The translations under genes were made by a program, and so were the position numbers. From Pseudorasbora parva (taxonomy: Eukaryota > Chordata > Actinopteri > Cypriniformes > Gobionidae), in the NCBI RefSeq assembly GCF_024679245.1, contig NC_090195.1, forward strand, positions 9,811,993-9,875,992: a stretch of DNA of 64,000 nt, read 5' to 3'. The notes under the pieces were generated by a model, which was not told the origin of the DNA, ran no database searches, and saw only the letters and a list, made by a program, of their open reading frames with translations. Positions within the stretch are counted from its first letter, which is position 1; the number at the start of each line of letters is the position of its first letter. Below are positions 24,401-33,294 of the stretch, one piece after another.

Positions 24401-25398
24401 CTTCACACATCACAAGTCTCATTTTAAGTCAAATAAACTGATAATGTTGTCACAATTTTTAATAAAACTTTATTGGGAAAAACTGTTACTCAGAAATTAA
24501 ATTAATTGTATTTTGGTAAACAATGCATACAAACTTTATGAATATTATCAATGTTTTTTAAATATATAAGTTTGATTATCCTTTGCCTGGGACAGGGACA
24601 ATGATAATCTAGGCCTATTAAAAAAAGCATTTGAAAAGTAGCCAAAATAAATGATAAAAACATGAACAATCTAGAACTATATATAACTAAATCAAATATG
24701 CTTGTTTAAATCAATCTGTGACATAAAAGTGCCCATATTTGAAGAAACATCCATAAACACAGTACTGATAGTGATGAATATAAAGAAACGGACAGTTAGC
24801 CAATCAGACTAGAGTATATTAGAGAAGGAAGAACAGGAATAGCTGAAAGTTTTATTTATTGTTATTGTTATTGTATTGTTATTATATGTATATATTTACC
24901 TGTTAGTCACAGGTGGATCTTTCAAAACACTGACATCCTCTTGGTCTTTTGCGAACTCAACCACTAGTGTGTGTCCAAGGATTCTCAGCTGATGAAGTCT
25001 GTTTAGCGCCTGTGGGAGGAAAGAAACTACTTACTTTACGAACCTGTCAAAGCCATCTCTTAAACCACAAGAGGAGCGTGTGTATTTTAATTTTACCTTA
25101 GAGGCTGAGGTCTCGCTGCTGAAAGTTGCAAATGCCATATGTTTCTGCAGACGACAACACAATCAGGTCAGCTGTATTTATTCATTGCATCATTTGCCCA
25201 CAGCAATTTGTAACTTTCGTGCTTGCAAATCTTGCGACTTACTAGTGGTCCCTTCTCTGACAGCACTCTGATGGAGGAGGCACCAAAATATTTCAGGAGA
25301 TCTTCTTTCTCATCTCTGTTGAGTTCTCTGGGCAGATGCCGTACGATGAGGGTTTTGCTTTTCTTAGTTTGAACGTCGGCCTCGTCCGTCTCTGCCAT
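9671..25398 (-). CDS. rnpc3: rnpc3: U11/U12 snRNP 65-kDa RNA-binding protein (13 coding exons)
   Basis: It encodes the U11/U12-65K protein, which bridges U11-59K and U12 snRNA in the nuclear minor spliceosome. Exons in transcript order: 25243-25398, 25097-25144, 24900-25009, 21067-21178, 20398-20466, 20045-20184, 16744-16869, 16447-16601, 12807-12974, 12354-12448, 10213-10271, 9939-10071, 9671-9739. The joined length of 1440 nt gives 479 residues with all phases matching. Human RNPC3 is somewhat longer (517). RRM1 covers about residues 17-90 (RNP2 LIVRHL, RNP1 KHMAFATF). A proline-rich then acidic region follows, then a basic KRKKPKLKD segment. The C-terminal RRM2 covers about 380-460 (RNP2 LYVKNI, RNP1 MKGQAFIGL), with the conserved NYEPGEP extension just before it. 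I chose the ATG at 25398; an ATG 24 nt upstream in frame gives no homology. The last intron is U12-type, and a USSE lies in the 3' region. Confidence 0.97.
9740..9938 (-). other. rnpc3: U12-type intron (last intron of rnpc3)
   Basis: The 5' splice site GTATCCTTT matches the U12 consensus fully. The branch site TTGCTTAAC (9751-9759) differs from TTCCTTAAC by one base and sits about 13 nt before the acceptor ACTCCAG, with no polypyrimidine tract. A minor-spliceosome gene thus needs the minor spliceosome to make its own C-terminus. Length is 199 nt. Confidence 0.9.
9939..10071 (-). CDS. rnpc3: rnpc3 coding exon 12 (RNP1 of RRM2)
   Basis: Encodes [20 protein letters not shown] and [14 protein letters not shown]. 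The donor that follows is GTATCCTTT, U12-type. Confidence 0.97.
10213..10271 (-). CDS. rnpc3: rnpc3 coding exon 11
   Basis: Encodes [19 protein letters not shown], inside RRM2. Acceptor TTCCGCAG. Confidence 0.95.
11445..11514 (+). repeat. tRNA-derived sequence, plus strand
   Basis: GGCTATAGTGCAGTGGTAAG resembles a tRNA D-arm with A box. GAGGATCGAATCTGCC is a decayed T-arm with B box. The anticodon region is not foldable by eye into a confident tRNA. It is probably a SINE head. Confidence 0.5.
11660..11735 (-). repeat. tRNA-derived sequence, minus strand
   Basis: On the minus strand AGCTGTAGTGTAGGGGGTAA (A box) is followed by GTGGTTCGAGTCCGCCC, with a perfect B box. It is the same family as 11445-11514 but inverted relative to it, and the same as 40226-40303. 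Confidence 0.6.
12354..12448 (-). CDS. rnpc3: rnpc3 coding exon 10 (RRM2 start)
   Basis: Encodes [20 protein letters not shown], including RNP2 of the U12 snRNA-binding RRM and its N-terminal extension. Confidence 0.96.
12807..12974 (-). CDS. rnpc3: rnpc3 coding exon 9 (acidic linker)
   Basis: Encodes EGFGKIYPS, then a Glu-rich stretch, then [16 protein letters not shown]. Donor GTAAAA. Confidence 0.95.
13959..15040 (+). mobile_element. Tc1-type transposon, degenerate
   Basis: Terminal inverted repeats CACCAATCAGGCATAACATT and, inverted, CATTGATCAGGCATAATATT are flanked by TA dinucleotides. The element lies in an rnpc3 intron. The N-terminal half of its gene (about 14080-14500) is full of stops. 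Confidence 0.9.
14511..14939 (+). pseudogene. Tc1-type transposase, C-terminal part
   Basis: The frame contains [26 protein letters not shown] and [15 protein letters not shown]. These carry the second Asp and the final Glu of the DD34E catalytic triad. The first catalytic Asp region is upstream in another frame, so the protein is inactive. Confidence 0.9.
15224..15852. mobile_element. DNA element with GTTT(A)CACCTGG ends, interrupted
   Basis: Left GGCCCTGTTTCACCTGGTAT and right GGCCAGGTGTAAACGG are inverse related. The interior has repeated GTGTAAACG motifs. A TTAA MITE (15243-15635) is inserted near its left end. Confidence 0.55.
15243..15635. mobile_element. TTAA MITE with AAAGGTGCCCTAGAAT ends
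   Basis: TTAAAGGTGCCCTAGAAT at the left and ATTCTAAGGCACCTTTAA at the right form inverted ends. Both borders carry TTAA. No coding capacity. Confidence 0.8.
16447..16601 (-). CDS. rnpc3: rnpc3 coding exon 8
   Basis: Contains [20 protein letters not shown], the conserved central motif of the family. Acceptor CTCTCAG, donor GTAAGG. Confidence 0.95.
16744..16869 (-). CDS. rnpc3: rnpc3 coding exon 7 (basic)
   Basis: Encodes [13 protein letters not shown] and [11 protein letters not shown], corresponding to human LMELANLQPKRP...KKRKIKDML. Phases 2 in and 2 out match exons 6 and 8. Confidence 0.93.
17150..17470. repeat. Dispersed teleost repeat
   Basis: Contains GTGTCACATGATCTTTCAAA then ATTCTAATATGCTGATTTGC, a block I recall as very common in fish genomes. 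Class uncertain. Confidence 0.5.
18249..18899. repeat. 25-bp minisatellite, 26 copies, variant units
   Basis: The unit TATATGGCTAATTGTGGTTTTGGTC repeats 26 times (written here as 20 + 5: TATATGGCTAATTGTGGTTT, TGGTC). Two main forms differ at two sites: A = GTCTATAT and B = GTGTATTT. C = GTGTATAT and D = GTCTAGAT are rare. Left to right the order is A B A A A A A A B B B A A B A B A C B B A A C D A A. It lies in an rnpc3 intron. Confidence 0.97.
19474..19654. mobile_element. Truncated MITE with TACACACTGCACCTTTAA end
   Basis: The right terminus ATTACACACTGCACCTTTAA and the inner CTGTAGAAACATGGTGGCAC belong to a common teleost DNA element. The left end was not found, perhaps displaced by the minisatellite region. 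Confidence 0.5.
20045..20184 (-). CDS. rnpc3: rnpc3 coding exon 6 (Pro-rich, acidic)
   Basis: A proline-rich stretch is followed by [15 protein letters not shown]. The segment is low in complexity but well placed between phase-matched neighbours. Confidence 0.93.
20398..20466 (-). CDS. rnpc3: rnpc3 coding exon 5
   Basis: 23 codons with [11 protein letters not shown] and PFGP, flanked by CCACAG and GTGAGT. Phase 0 at both ends. Confidence 0.95.
21067..21178 (-). CDS. rnpc3: rnpc3 coding exon 4
   Basis: Encodes [13 protein letters not shown] and SVPKFYVQ, the conserved segment after RRM1. Donor GTGAGT. Confidence 0.95.
21435..21490. repeat. (AT)n microsatellite
   Basis: About 28 AT units in an AT-rich rnpc3 intron, followed by A and T runs. 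Confidence 0.95.
21890..22182. repeat. Dispersed repeat with GCGATTAATCG / ATTAATCGGTTGACAGCCCC ends
   Basis: GGCGATTAATCGTATCC at the left and GTGATTAATCGGTTGACAG at the right are partly inverse and match a common vertebrate AT-rich repeat. A short (CA)n run lies at 22107-22128. Confidence 0.5.
22975..23147. mobile_element. Small hAT-type MITE
   Basis: Ends CAGTGTTGG and CCCCAACATG; 8-bp duplication AATATAAG (22967-22974) and AACATAAG (23148-23155), one mismatch. The interior is rich in AGTAAC/GTTACT. Confidence 0.8.
23264..24084. mobile_element. Palindromic TTAA MITE (ATAATTCACCCAAAAATG type)
   Basis: Left TTAAAGGTATAATTCACCCA, right TTTTTGAGTGAACTATCCCT ending TTAA. Inner arms such as GGCAGTGAATGGCAGCAC pair with GAGCTGCCATTCA. 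A TGGA microsatellite has expanded inside the right half. Confidence 0.85.
23743..23905. repeat. (ATGG)n microsatellite
   Basis: About 35 ATGG units turning into ACGG at the right end. Frames WMDG and HPSI across it are artefacts. Confidence 0.97.
24900..25009 (-). CDS. rnpc3: rnpc3 coding exon 3 (end of RRM1)
   Basis: Encodes [20 protein letters not shown] and the acidic end of RRM1. Ends in phase 2 at AACAG|GTAAAT. Confidence 0.95.
25097..25144 (-). CDS. rnpc3: rnpc3 coding exon 2 (RNP1)
   Basis: 16 codons, [16 protein letters not shown], carrying the RNP1 motif of RRM1. Acceptor TTTCTGCAG is reversed in the plus text; donor GTAAAA. Confidence 0.95.
25243..25398 (-). CDS. rnpc3: rnpc3 coding exon 1 (start, RRM1 first half)
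   Basis: 52 codons, beginning M-A-E-T-D and containing RNP2 LIVRHL and [10 protein letters not shown]. Donor GTAAGT. Just 5' of the ATG is AAATGTAG|AATC, so the 5' UTR may be spliced. Confidence 0.95.
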
Positions 25399-25628
25399 GA
25401 TTCTACATTTAAAGACAAACAATTAAGTCCATCAGTAACTTTGTTCGTTCGTGATGCAAATTGCATGTGCATCTTTTAATAAATCTGCAAAAGCATGTAT
25501 TCACTGTAGTTTAGCGAGTCAAAATAAAGTCTTCATTACTCAGCATTATTAAATTACAAGTCACCTTAATTTTGCTTTCATGTTTGTCCACAGCTTTCCT
25601 TTACATTGCACGCCAAATGAATGTTTTG

Positions 25629-26378
25629 TTAAAGGAATAGTTCACCCAAAAATTATATACACCATCCTTGGTGTATATGACTTTCTTCTATCAGACGAAT
25701 ACAATAGTTATATTCAAAAAATGTCTTGCCTCTTCTATAATAGCAGTGAATGGCTGTTTCTGTTTTGAAGTCCATAAAAGTGCATCTATCCATCATAAAA
25801 GTGCTCCACGTAGCTCTGGGGATTAATAAAGGCCTTCTGAAGCGGAGACATTGTATCAAATATCAATTTTTAAAACTTTACAAACTGTAATCTCTAACTT
25901 CCGCTAACTGTTGTATGCGCATTTCATTGTATGATGTAGGACGCTGCGGTGAGAATTTAAGCTAATTCTTGCGAGAACCAAGTTTTGTTTTGCTCTATTC
26001 TCTGAATTTCCCGGTTTGTCACTGGAACTTGTGCTACGCCTGCATTCTACGTCATACACTAGACCGGAAGTCTCTTGTGAACAGTTTGTAAAGATTTAAA
26101 TATGGGTATTTTTCTTACACAAATGCATTGTGTCGCTTCAGAAGGCCTTTATTAACCCCCAAAGCCATGTGGAGCACTTTTATGATGGATAGAGGCACTT
26201 ATGGACAAAACAGAAACAGCCATTCACTGCCGTTATAAAGCTTGGAAGAGCAAGGACATTTTTTTAATACAACTCTGATTGTATTCGTCTGCAAGAATAA
26301 TTAAATATACACCTAGGATGACTTGAGGCTGAGTAAATCATGGTCTAATTTTTATTTTTTGGTGAATGATCCCTTTAA
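25629..26378. mobile_element. Palindromic TTAA MITE, same family as 23264-24084
   Basis: Left TTAAAGGAATAGTTCACCCA, right GGTGAATGATCCCTTTAA. Long inner arms pair, for example GCAGTGAATGGCTGTTTCTG with CAGAAACAGCCATTCACTGC. It lies 230 bp upstream of the rnpc3 ATG, within the putative first intron. Confidence 0.88.
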
Positions 26379-27204
26379 CCAATATCAAAAGAATGAATAA
26401 AAATAAATGTTGGTTACATAGTTGACCAAAAACAAAATCAAAAATAAAAAAGCTATTATGTTAATGCATTTATGCTCATTTAATTTGTAACAACAGTAAA
26501 TACACATATAAATCCTGCCCAGACTCATTCAAACAGAAAACCTGAATAATATCATTATAATATAAAATAAAAGAATTAGCATTATTTTTTGCATTACAGT
26601 AAAAACAATAACATGTGTTCAAATAATATAATGGACTTCAAAGGCTTCATAAGATTCATGCAGGCAATTATTACCTTTATAATTAGACATTATTATATAC
26701 AATCAAATACAATGCATGGGTTAACGCATTTAGTTCTTTTCAATACAGTGACAGAGCATATGTTTCGTGTCATGTCATTAAAAGTGCAGCGTATCTGTCC
26801 GGAACTGTATTTAAGCATCTATTGTTGTTCAGGGGAATGGAGTTCTGAAAGCACAGGATCTGCACAGGGTAAAGAAAGAAACTTATATTTTGCCTTTTTT
26901 ACTGTCTATGCTTCATCAAAGACTGAAGGAATTTGAAAGTACGTTGAATGGAGAAACATGCTTAAGATTGTTTTCGTAAGTAACGTTAACGTTAAACAGT
27001 TGAAAAATTAGCAAGTGTTGAGAGGTTTTGTTGTGAATGGAATCGGACAAAACATCAGCAACAACAGAAAACTCGAGTACAGATGAACAAGAATTTATAG
27101 ATAAAATAAAAAGGAATCAATAAGAAGCATCGCGCTGCTAAAGAAATATGGCGCAGCATAAAGATAATAACACAAGTGATGCTTTAAGAGCGAGAGATAT
27201 GAGA
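26379..27204. other. Unassigned, AT-rich
   Basis: No gene or element recognised. It probably lies in the 5' intron of rnpc3 if the promoter call at 27.2 kb is right. Confidence 0.3.
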
Positions 27205-27214
27205 TACAACATAC

Positions 27215-27345
27215 CCGACTCAAATTCACCCTCTTCCGCATTACAGTTTGTGGGCGTGTCTAATGGGGGTCAAGGAAATCGGATACCTGATTGGTTGTTT
27301 GCGGGTCATTTCCTTCACTGATTGGTGTGCGCTGCACATCAATCA
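27215..27345 (-). promoter_or_regulatory. Candidate rnpc3 promoter and non-coding first exon
   Basis: On the minus strand two CCAAT boxes (CACACCAATCAG, ACAACCAATCAG) are followed by GACACGCCCAC and an ETS-like GCGGAAGAG. Then comes GAGTCGG|GTATGTTG, a usable donor at 27215. There is no TATA box, as in many housekeeping genes. A spliced leader would join the acceptor AAATGTAG just before the rnpc3 ATG. Confidence 0.45.
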
Positions 27346-28218
27346 CAAACGGTCAAATTTCAGAAAACATTTTTTTTTTGTCCAGGAGATGGCACTGCTG
27401 ATAACGAAATTAATCCGTATCAGCATTTAGTACGTTTTTTTCAGTATTTATTCGGTGAAGAAGTGATAACCTTTCAGAAAGTGTTGATAATCGACATCAG
27501 AAGGTCAAATTCTATATTATATGAGCTGATTTATTTATTTTTTTAAGAATTTTGTATTATTTTGTTTAAAGTTGCTATTTACATATCTTCCAATAATGTT
27601 GGTATGGTAACTGTAACGTTATTGAATGGTTGCGCGTGATGCCGTCAACGTATTCATGTCAGTCTGCCAAGCACAAGCTGACTTTTGTTTTATAAGTGGT
27701 TTTACTCTGTAATGCTCATAGTATATGGAGATCAGACAAATGTTTGTATGGCTGGCATATGACCAAGCCAAATCTTTGCCTCCCTTCCTCCTTCCTAGTC
27801 ATACTGGCCCTCTGTCTCCTCAGTCTCACTTTTCAGGGTTTTTTTTTTTCACATTTTCAAAAATCCATATTCAATGAGCATGAAAGATAAATGGATCGTA
27901 TGGTAAGTTGGCAACGGTTTGCTTAGGGCGACCTAGAGGTTGCAGATCTGGATTGGTTGTCACCATTGTGCCTTATGTATACAAATTCCTTGCTGAATTT
28001 TAGTCTCCTGTCATATTGTCTGTTAGTTTTTCATTTTTGAGTTATGAAAGGTAGTTGCAACTTCATTAGTACACAATTTCAAACTCGATGACAGTCTTTA
28101 TGAGTTCATGTCACACTCTGGAAACAGTCACAGAGAAGTGACCCTGGTTTATGGGCCAACTTAACTTGGAGATCATCCTCACCATTGTCAGGCAGCCTCC
28201 AAATTCCAGTGCAAATGA

Positions 28219-28253
<35 letters not shown>

Positions 28254-28873
28254 CATTGCGGACAACATGGGCATTCCTTACAGGGGGGAACAATGCCCCC
28301 TTTCAGTCTGGCCGGCTCTGAAATTTCACAGGTGAAGGGAGGAGTGGAAGGTATCTAATCCCTGGCCGAACAGTCAGAGCCTGAGAGCAGGGAAAGGGGC
28401 TGCCTGTTTTCTGACCACCCTGTCAGCTGGCCCAGCTAGTGACAGAAATGTGTCAAAAAGGAAAGGTTTGTGCCCCATCAGCGTTCCCTTGTGAAGCATA
28501 AATCAGCTTTCATGCTGACTACTCATGGTCGGACAGTACTGTGAACTCTCTAGAAGCCTGTCGATCATTGTTTGATGGTGGTGACGGATGTTAAAGTAGT
28601 TTGCAATAAAACAAAGATTACAGACCTAGTGACAATATATATTTGAATTATATTGTATCTTATGCAGGTTATTTAAATGGTCCTGTGATGTTATAAATAT
28701 TTTTTTTTAGAAGCAGTCTCTCTCTATTTTTATTTATTTATTAATATTGTATTTTTTGTATCCTGCAGTGTTACACATTAACTGTTGTAGTCGCTCTCCA
28801 TTTTAAATGTACAAATCAAAATGATCAGTAATATATTAGCAGTAGTTAATGGGCAAAAAGACAGTTGACGTTC
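27346..28873. other. Unassigned intergenic, with a 33-nt T run
   Basis: No gene recognised. A pure T run occupies 28221-28253; lysine-rich frames across its complement are artefacts. Confidence 0.5.
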
Positions 28874-29298
28874 ATTAAAGATTTAGTCCATCCAAAAATA
28901 AATTGATGTCATTAATGACTCACCCTAATGTCAGTCCACTCTGTTCATCTTTATAACACAGTTTAAGATGTTTTATATTTAGTCCGAGAGCTTTTCTGTT
29001 CCTTCATTGAAAGTGTATGCACACTATACTATACTTCATTCAGTATTGTTTTCTCTTCCGGGTTTGTTTTCAATCCTCAAATAAAGATTAAAACGGTTAT
29101 GAATCAGCGCATTGATTCATGATTCTGATTGCCAAGGTCACGTGTTTTTAGCAGTTTGGCAGTTTGACATGCAATCTGAATCATGAATCAATGCGCTGAT
29201 TCACAACCGTTTGAATCGTTCCGAAACTTCAACGGAGGTCTGGGTTGAGTCATTAATAACATCAATTTCATTTTTGGGGGGTAAACTAACCCTTTAAA
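28874..29298. mobile_element. Palindromic TTAA MITE (GGGTTAGTTCACCC family)
   Basis: The left end is decayed (ATTTAGTCCATCCAAAAATA); the right ends TTTTTGGGG...AAACTAACCCTTTAA. Central arms AAAACGGTTATGAATCAGCG and CGCTGATTCACAACCGTTTG are inverted. Confidence 0.75.
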
Positions 29299-29458
29299 TA
29301 TATATTTATTTATTTTTCTTAGAGATGACTTCATTAAAAAGAAACTGATTAAGAATGAAATCCATAAGCGTTTAAACGCCAAGCTTGAACTGTTTCACTG
29401 TGCCTTCCGAGGGCAGCAGAGCAAGTCTAAGTTGTTTGTTAGCAACAAACATTAATTT

Positions 29459-29460
29459 GT

Positions 29461-29491
<31 letters not shown>

Positions 29492-29494
29492 GGG
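29459..29494. repeat. (GT)n followed by a G run
   Basis: A short GT repeat runs into 20 consecutive G, able in principle to form a G-quadruplex. Confidence 0.95.
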
Positions 29495-30253
29495 CATCAA
29501 CACGAGCAGAGACACCACATTCCTCTTGCTGTAATTTATATGACAGCTCTAAAACAAGCCTGCTGTCCTTGCTGTGGGCGAAGAATTCTTAATTCCAAAT
29601 GTTCCGAAACAGCCGGAGTCCTATGTCTAAAGGAAAGTAAATAAATAGATAAACAATCCCAAGTTTCCTGTTTATTATATTTGGGAATGTATGTGCTTAT
29701 CCCATTTTTCATTAATTCCTGGCTTAGACATTTTGTTTCATAATACATAAAGGGGAGCAAAGGCATCACAGACAGCTTATTTTTATACAGTTATTTTAAG
29801 TTTCTAATAAACTTTTATCCTGCACAGAAGTGAAAAACATCTCAGAACATTCCTTAAGAAGTGCATATGCGTGCCGTTTCTTGCTTTTCAGCCGAAACTT
29901 GCATCAAATTCTGTTGCTTTTAGTTCATGCTTTTTAGCGTACTCCTAAAAGTATCTAAAATGGTTTAGTAGCAGATACAGTGCATTTAAAATCTATTTTA
30001 TGAAAACTAAATAATAATATTGATGACTCATCATGCACTCACAGGTGGTTTCCAATAAAATGAGCCTTACAATGACAATCTCTCTGTTCCTTAAAAAGAG
30101 CTACTGATCAGGAATGAAAAATTACAAATTATAGTTCAAGTGTGACGTAAATAAAGTTATCGACTCATTTAATTAAGGAAAAAAGCATTGATATGTCTTT
30201 TGAAGATGTGTGTGGTTCAAGTTAGCAAAATGGCAGAAGTTAGAAAATGACTT
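29495..30253. other. Unassigned intergenic
   Basis: Nothing supported on either strand. Confidence 0.4.
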
Positions 30254-30403
30254 TTAAAGGGTTAGTTCACCAAAAATGTAAAATTCTGTCATTAATTACT
30301 CAACTTCGTCGTTCCAAACCCGTAAGACCTTCCATCTTCGGAACACAAATGAAAATATTTTTGATGTAATCCGAGAGTTCTCTGACCCCTTTATGGACTT
30401 CTA
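30254..30403. mobile_element. Truncated GGGTTAGTTCACC MITE
   Basis: Only the left half (TTTTAAAGGGTTAGTTCACC... to CTTCTA) is present. It is cut by the start of another element, CACTGCAAAAAAG. Confidence 0.65.
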
Positions 30404-30560
30404 CACTGCAAAAAAGTTACCTGGTGACCTTAATTTTGAGTTCATTGAATTAAAAAAAATGTGTTAATACAATGAACATTTTTGAGAATCGGCAACTTTT
30501 ATTCCAATATTTTTTAAAGAAGCATATTGCTTGTGTGTGCTTTTATGAAACATGCCAAAT
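30404..30560. mobile_element. Partial CACTG(T/C)AA-type MITE
   Basis: CACTGCAAAAAAGTTACCTGG, AATTTTGAGTTCATTGAATT and AATACAATGAACATTTTTGA match the arms of the complete copy at 34219-34628. Confidence 0.55.
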
Positions 30561-30707
30561 TGTGCTATTTTCATAATTTCTTATTATGAGCTTTAATTGC
30601 TTATACTTTAAATCACATTGACAGTGAAGCTGACACAGTTGCTGTCTTCCTGTCTCTAAAAGTAAAAGGAAAGATTTAATCAGAAATAATTTTACTGAGG
30701 AAGGAAG

Positions 30708-30847
30708 CTACATTCTGTCTAAGTAGTTCCTTATGGCATTGGGTACAAGCGCATCAAGAAAACAGACCAGATCTACTGTGCTGTCGTCATCTAAACCACC
30801 ACTTTCAGATCTTTCCTTCGTCCCCATCTTTTTAACCTCCTCTCTTT
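30708..30847 (-). CDS. Unidentified exon-like frame B (C-terminal end)
   Basis: A minus-strand frame begins after a CACACACACAG acceptor with R-E-E-V-K-K-M-G-T-K, continues S-E-S-G-G-L-D-D-D-S-T and ends A-I-R-N-Y-L-D-R-M before TAG. If joined to frame A (33169-33294), the shared codon (G|AA) keeps phase. It could also extend upstream without splicing. I do not recognise the protein. Confidence 0.3.
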
Positions 30848-31607
30848 CTGTGTGTGTGTTTCTTTGACTTTCTCTCCAACATGCCTTCAGCACCTGCCAA
30901 TGTCTAAACAATATGCTTTTGACACATAGTGCTTCTACTTTGGGGTTGTTTTGGGTCTCATTCAGGTTGAAATTACGACAGATGAAACACAGCGCCAGTG
31001 GAGTGGATTCAAGTTATCACTTCTTTAATTAGTCCCAGGACAACAGAAAATCAAGTCCATATGATGGTGATATCAGCACAAACCAGATTCCTGAGCAATG
31101 TGCCATGCAGATGTAAGTGCAATACAATTGGAACAACCTAGCCTTTGTGATGCTTTGCTCTGGTTTTGATATGACTAAAGACACTGAAGCTTGTGACAGA
31201 ATGTGAAGCAGGCAGATTATTCTGCGAGACAAAGTTGCGAATGGTCATTGAAAAAAAAAAGGACTTCTATTTTCTAAAGCTGCGATCTTTTTTTTTTGTT
31301 AAATGTGAGCAGGCTGATACCACAGATGTACATAATACGAGTCATCCAGGGTTTTCAGACTTTCTGCCAATGTTTTAAGTGATTGTTTTCTAATGTTTCC
31401 AGACAGTGACTGGTGTTGGTTATCCCATGGTTTCAGATGGCACCTGTGCTGTGCGCCAGTGATTTCTGGTTATTTCAGACAGTAAGCTACCATTAACCAA
31501 GTGTTTGTTTTCCAGTAAATTCAAACAGTGACCATTCTTTTCTGGGACCATTCTGCCAGTGTGAATGACATCCTAGGAAAGACCCTGGCATTCTAAAATT
31601 CTAAGTG

Positions 31608-33111
31608 CAAACCCGATTCCAAAAAAGTTGGGACACTGTACAAATTGTGAATAAAAACAGAATGCAATGATGTGGAAGTTTCAATTTTCAACATTTTATT
31701 CAGAATACAACATAGATGCCATATCAAATGTTTAAACTGAGAAAATGTATCATTTTAGGGGGGAAATAGGTTGATTTTAAATTTCATTGCATCAACAAAT
31801 CTCAAAAAAGTTGGGACATGGCCATGTTTACCACTGTGCAGCATCCCCTCTTCTTTTTATAATTGTCTGCAAACATCTGGGGACTGAGGAGACAAGTTGC
31901 TCAAGTTTAGGAATAGGAATGCTGTCCCATTCTTGTCTAATACAGGCTTCTAGTTGCTCAACTGTCTTAGGTCTTCTTTGTTGCATCTTCCTCTTTATGA
32001 TGCGGCAAATGTTTTCTATGGATAAAGGATCTGGACTGCTGGCTGGCCATTTCAGTCCCCGGATCCTTCTTCTACACAGCCATGATGTTGTACTTGATGC
32101 AGTATGTGGTCTGGCATTGTCATGTTGGAAAATGCAAGGTCTTCCCTGAAAGAGACTACTTCTGGATGGGAGCATATGTTGTTCTAGAACTTGGATATAC
32201 CTTTCAGCATTGATGGTGCCTTTCCAAACTGCCCATGCCACACACACTCATGCAACCCCATGCTATCAGAGACGCAGGCTTCTGAACTGAGTTCTGATAA
32301 CAACTTGGGTTGTCCTTGTCCTCTTTAGTCCAGATGACATGGCATCCCAGTTTTCCAAAAAGAACTTTAAATTTGGATTTGTCTGAACACTTTCCACTTT
32401 GCCACAGTCCATTTTAATTGAGCCTTGGCCCAGAGAAAACGCCTGCGCTTCAGGATCATGTTTAGATACGGCTTCTTTTTTGACCTATAGAGTTTTAGCC
32501 GGCAACGGCGAATGGCACGGTGGATTCTGTTCACCGACAATGTTTTCTGTAAGTATTCCTAAGCCCATGTTTTGGTTTCCATTACAGTAGCATTCCTGTA
32601 TGTGATGCAGTGCTGTCTAAGGGCCCGAAGATCACGGCCATCCAGAATGGTTTTCTAGCCTTGACTCTTACACACAGAGATTGTTCCAGATTCTCTGAAT
32701 CTTTGGATGATATTATGCACTGTAGATGATGATAACTTTAAATATGTCTATGAAAAGCTCCTTTCTGTTTTTGCTCCACTATGTTTTGCCGCAGCATTTG
32801 GGGAATTGGTGATCCTCTGCCCATCTTCCCTTCTGAGAGACACTGCCACTCTTAAGAGGCTCTTTTTATACCCAATTTTGTTGCCAAATGACATAATTAG
32901 TTGAACATTGTTCCTTATATGTACATTAAACTTTTCTGGCCTCTTATTGCTACCTGTCCCAACTTTTTTGGAATGTGTAGCTCTCATGAAATCCAAAATG
33001 AGGCAATATTTGGCATGAAATTTTAAATAAGTTTATGGGATGTGTAAATTATTGCATTCCTTTGTTATTCACAATTTGTACAGTGTCCTAACTTTTTTGG
33101 AATCGGGTTTG
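31608..33111 (-). mobile_element. Tc1-type transposon (CAAACCCGATTCCAAAAAAG ends)
   Basis: Left CAAACCCGATTCCAAAAAAG and right TTTTTTGGAATCGGGTTTG are the ends; the right flank is TA and the left is degenerate. The repeated AAAAAGTTGGGACA motif is present at both ends. The gene runs on the minus strand, with its N-terminal part (about 32250-32840) broken. Confidence 0.92.
31828..32247 (-). pseudogene. Tc1-type transposase, C-terminal part
   Basis: Motifs FQHDNARPHTA and LKWPASSPDPLSIENI correspond to the second Asp and the final Glu regions of DD34E transposases. The expected SPDLSPIEN shows an L/P change. The upstream frame is interrupted. Confidence 0.9.
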
Positions 33112-33168
33112 TAAAAATGTGTGATCTGAAGTAGCATTTCAGGATTTTTTTCTCCTCTTTCTTCTTAC

Positions 33169-33294
33169 CATCAATTATGGGAGTTATAAGTTCTGTGGCA
33201 TCATTCCCTTGATCACAAGAGCTTTGAACTGTGTGGCTTTGACTGAATTCATCATCGAGCTGTTTTGACAGATCAGCCAAGCTCAAAACGCACC
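33169..33294 (-). CDS. Unidentified exon-like frame A
   Basis: An acceptor (GTTGATGCAG) and donor (GATG|GTAAGAAG) enclose 126 nt with an open frame: C-V-L-S-L-A-D-L-S-K-Q-L-D-D-E-F, then D-A-T-E-L-I-T-P-I-I-D. The Tc1 fossil at 31608-33111 would lie in the intron that follows. Composition looks like a hydrophilic coding exon, but the gene is unknown to me. Confidence 0.32.

Noticed and set aside
24570..24590. Plus-strand TATCCTTTGC as another U12 5' splice site
   Set aside because: It is antisense to rnpc3, single and without a U12 branch site nearby.
25399..25422. Upstream in-frame ATG as the rnpc3 start
   Set aside because: The extra residues have no similarity to the family and an acceptor-like AG sits between the two ATGs.
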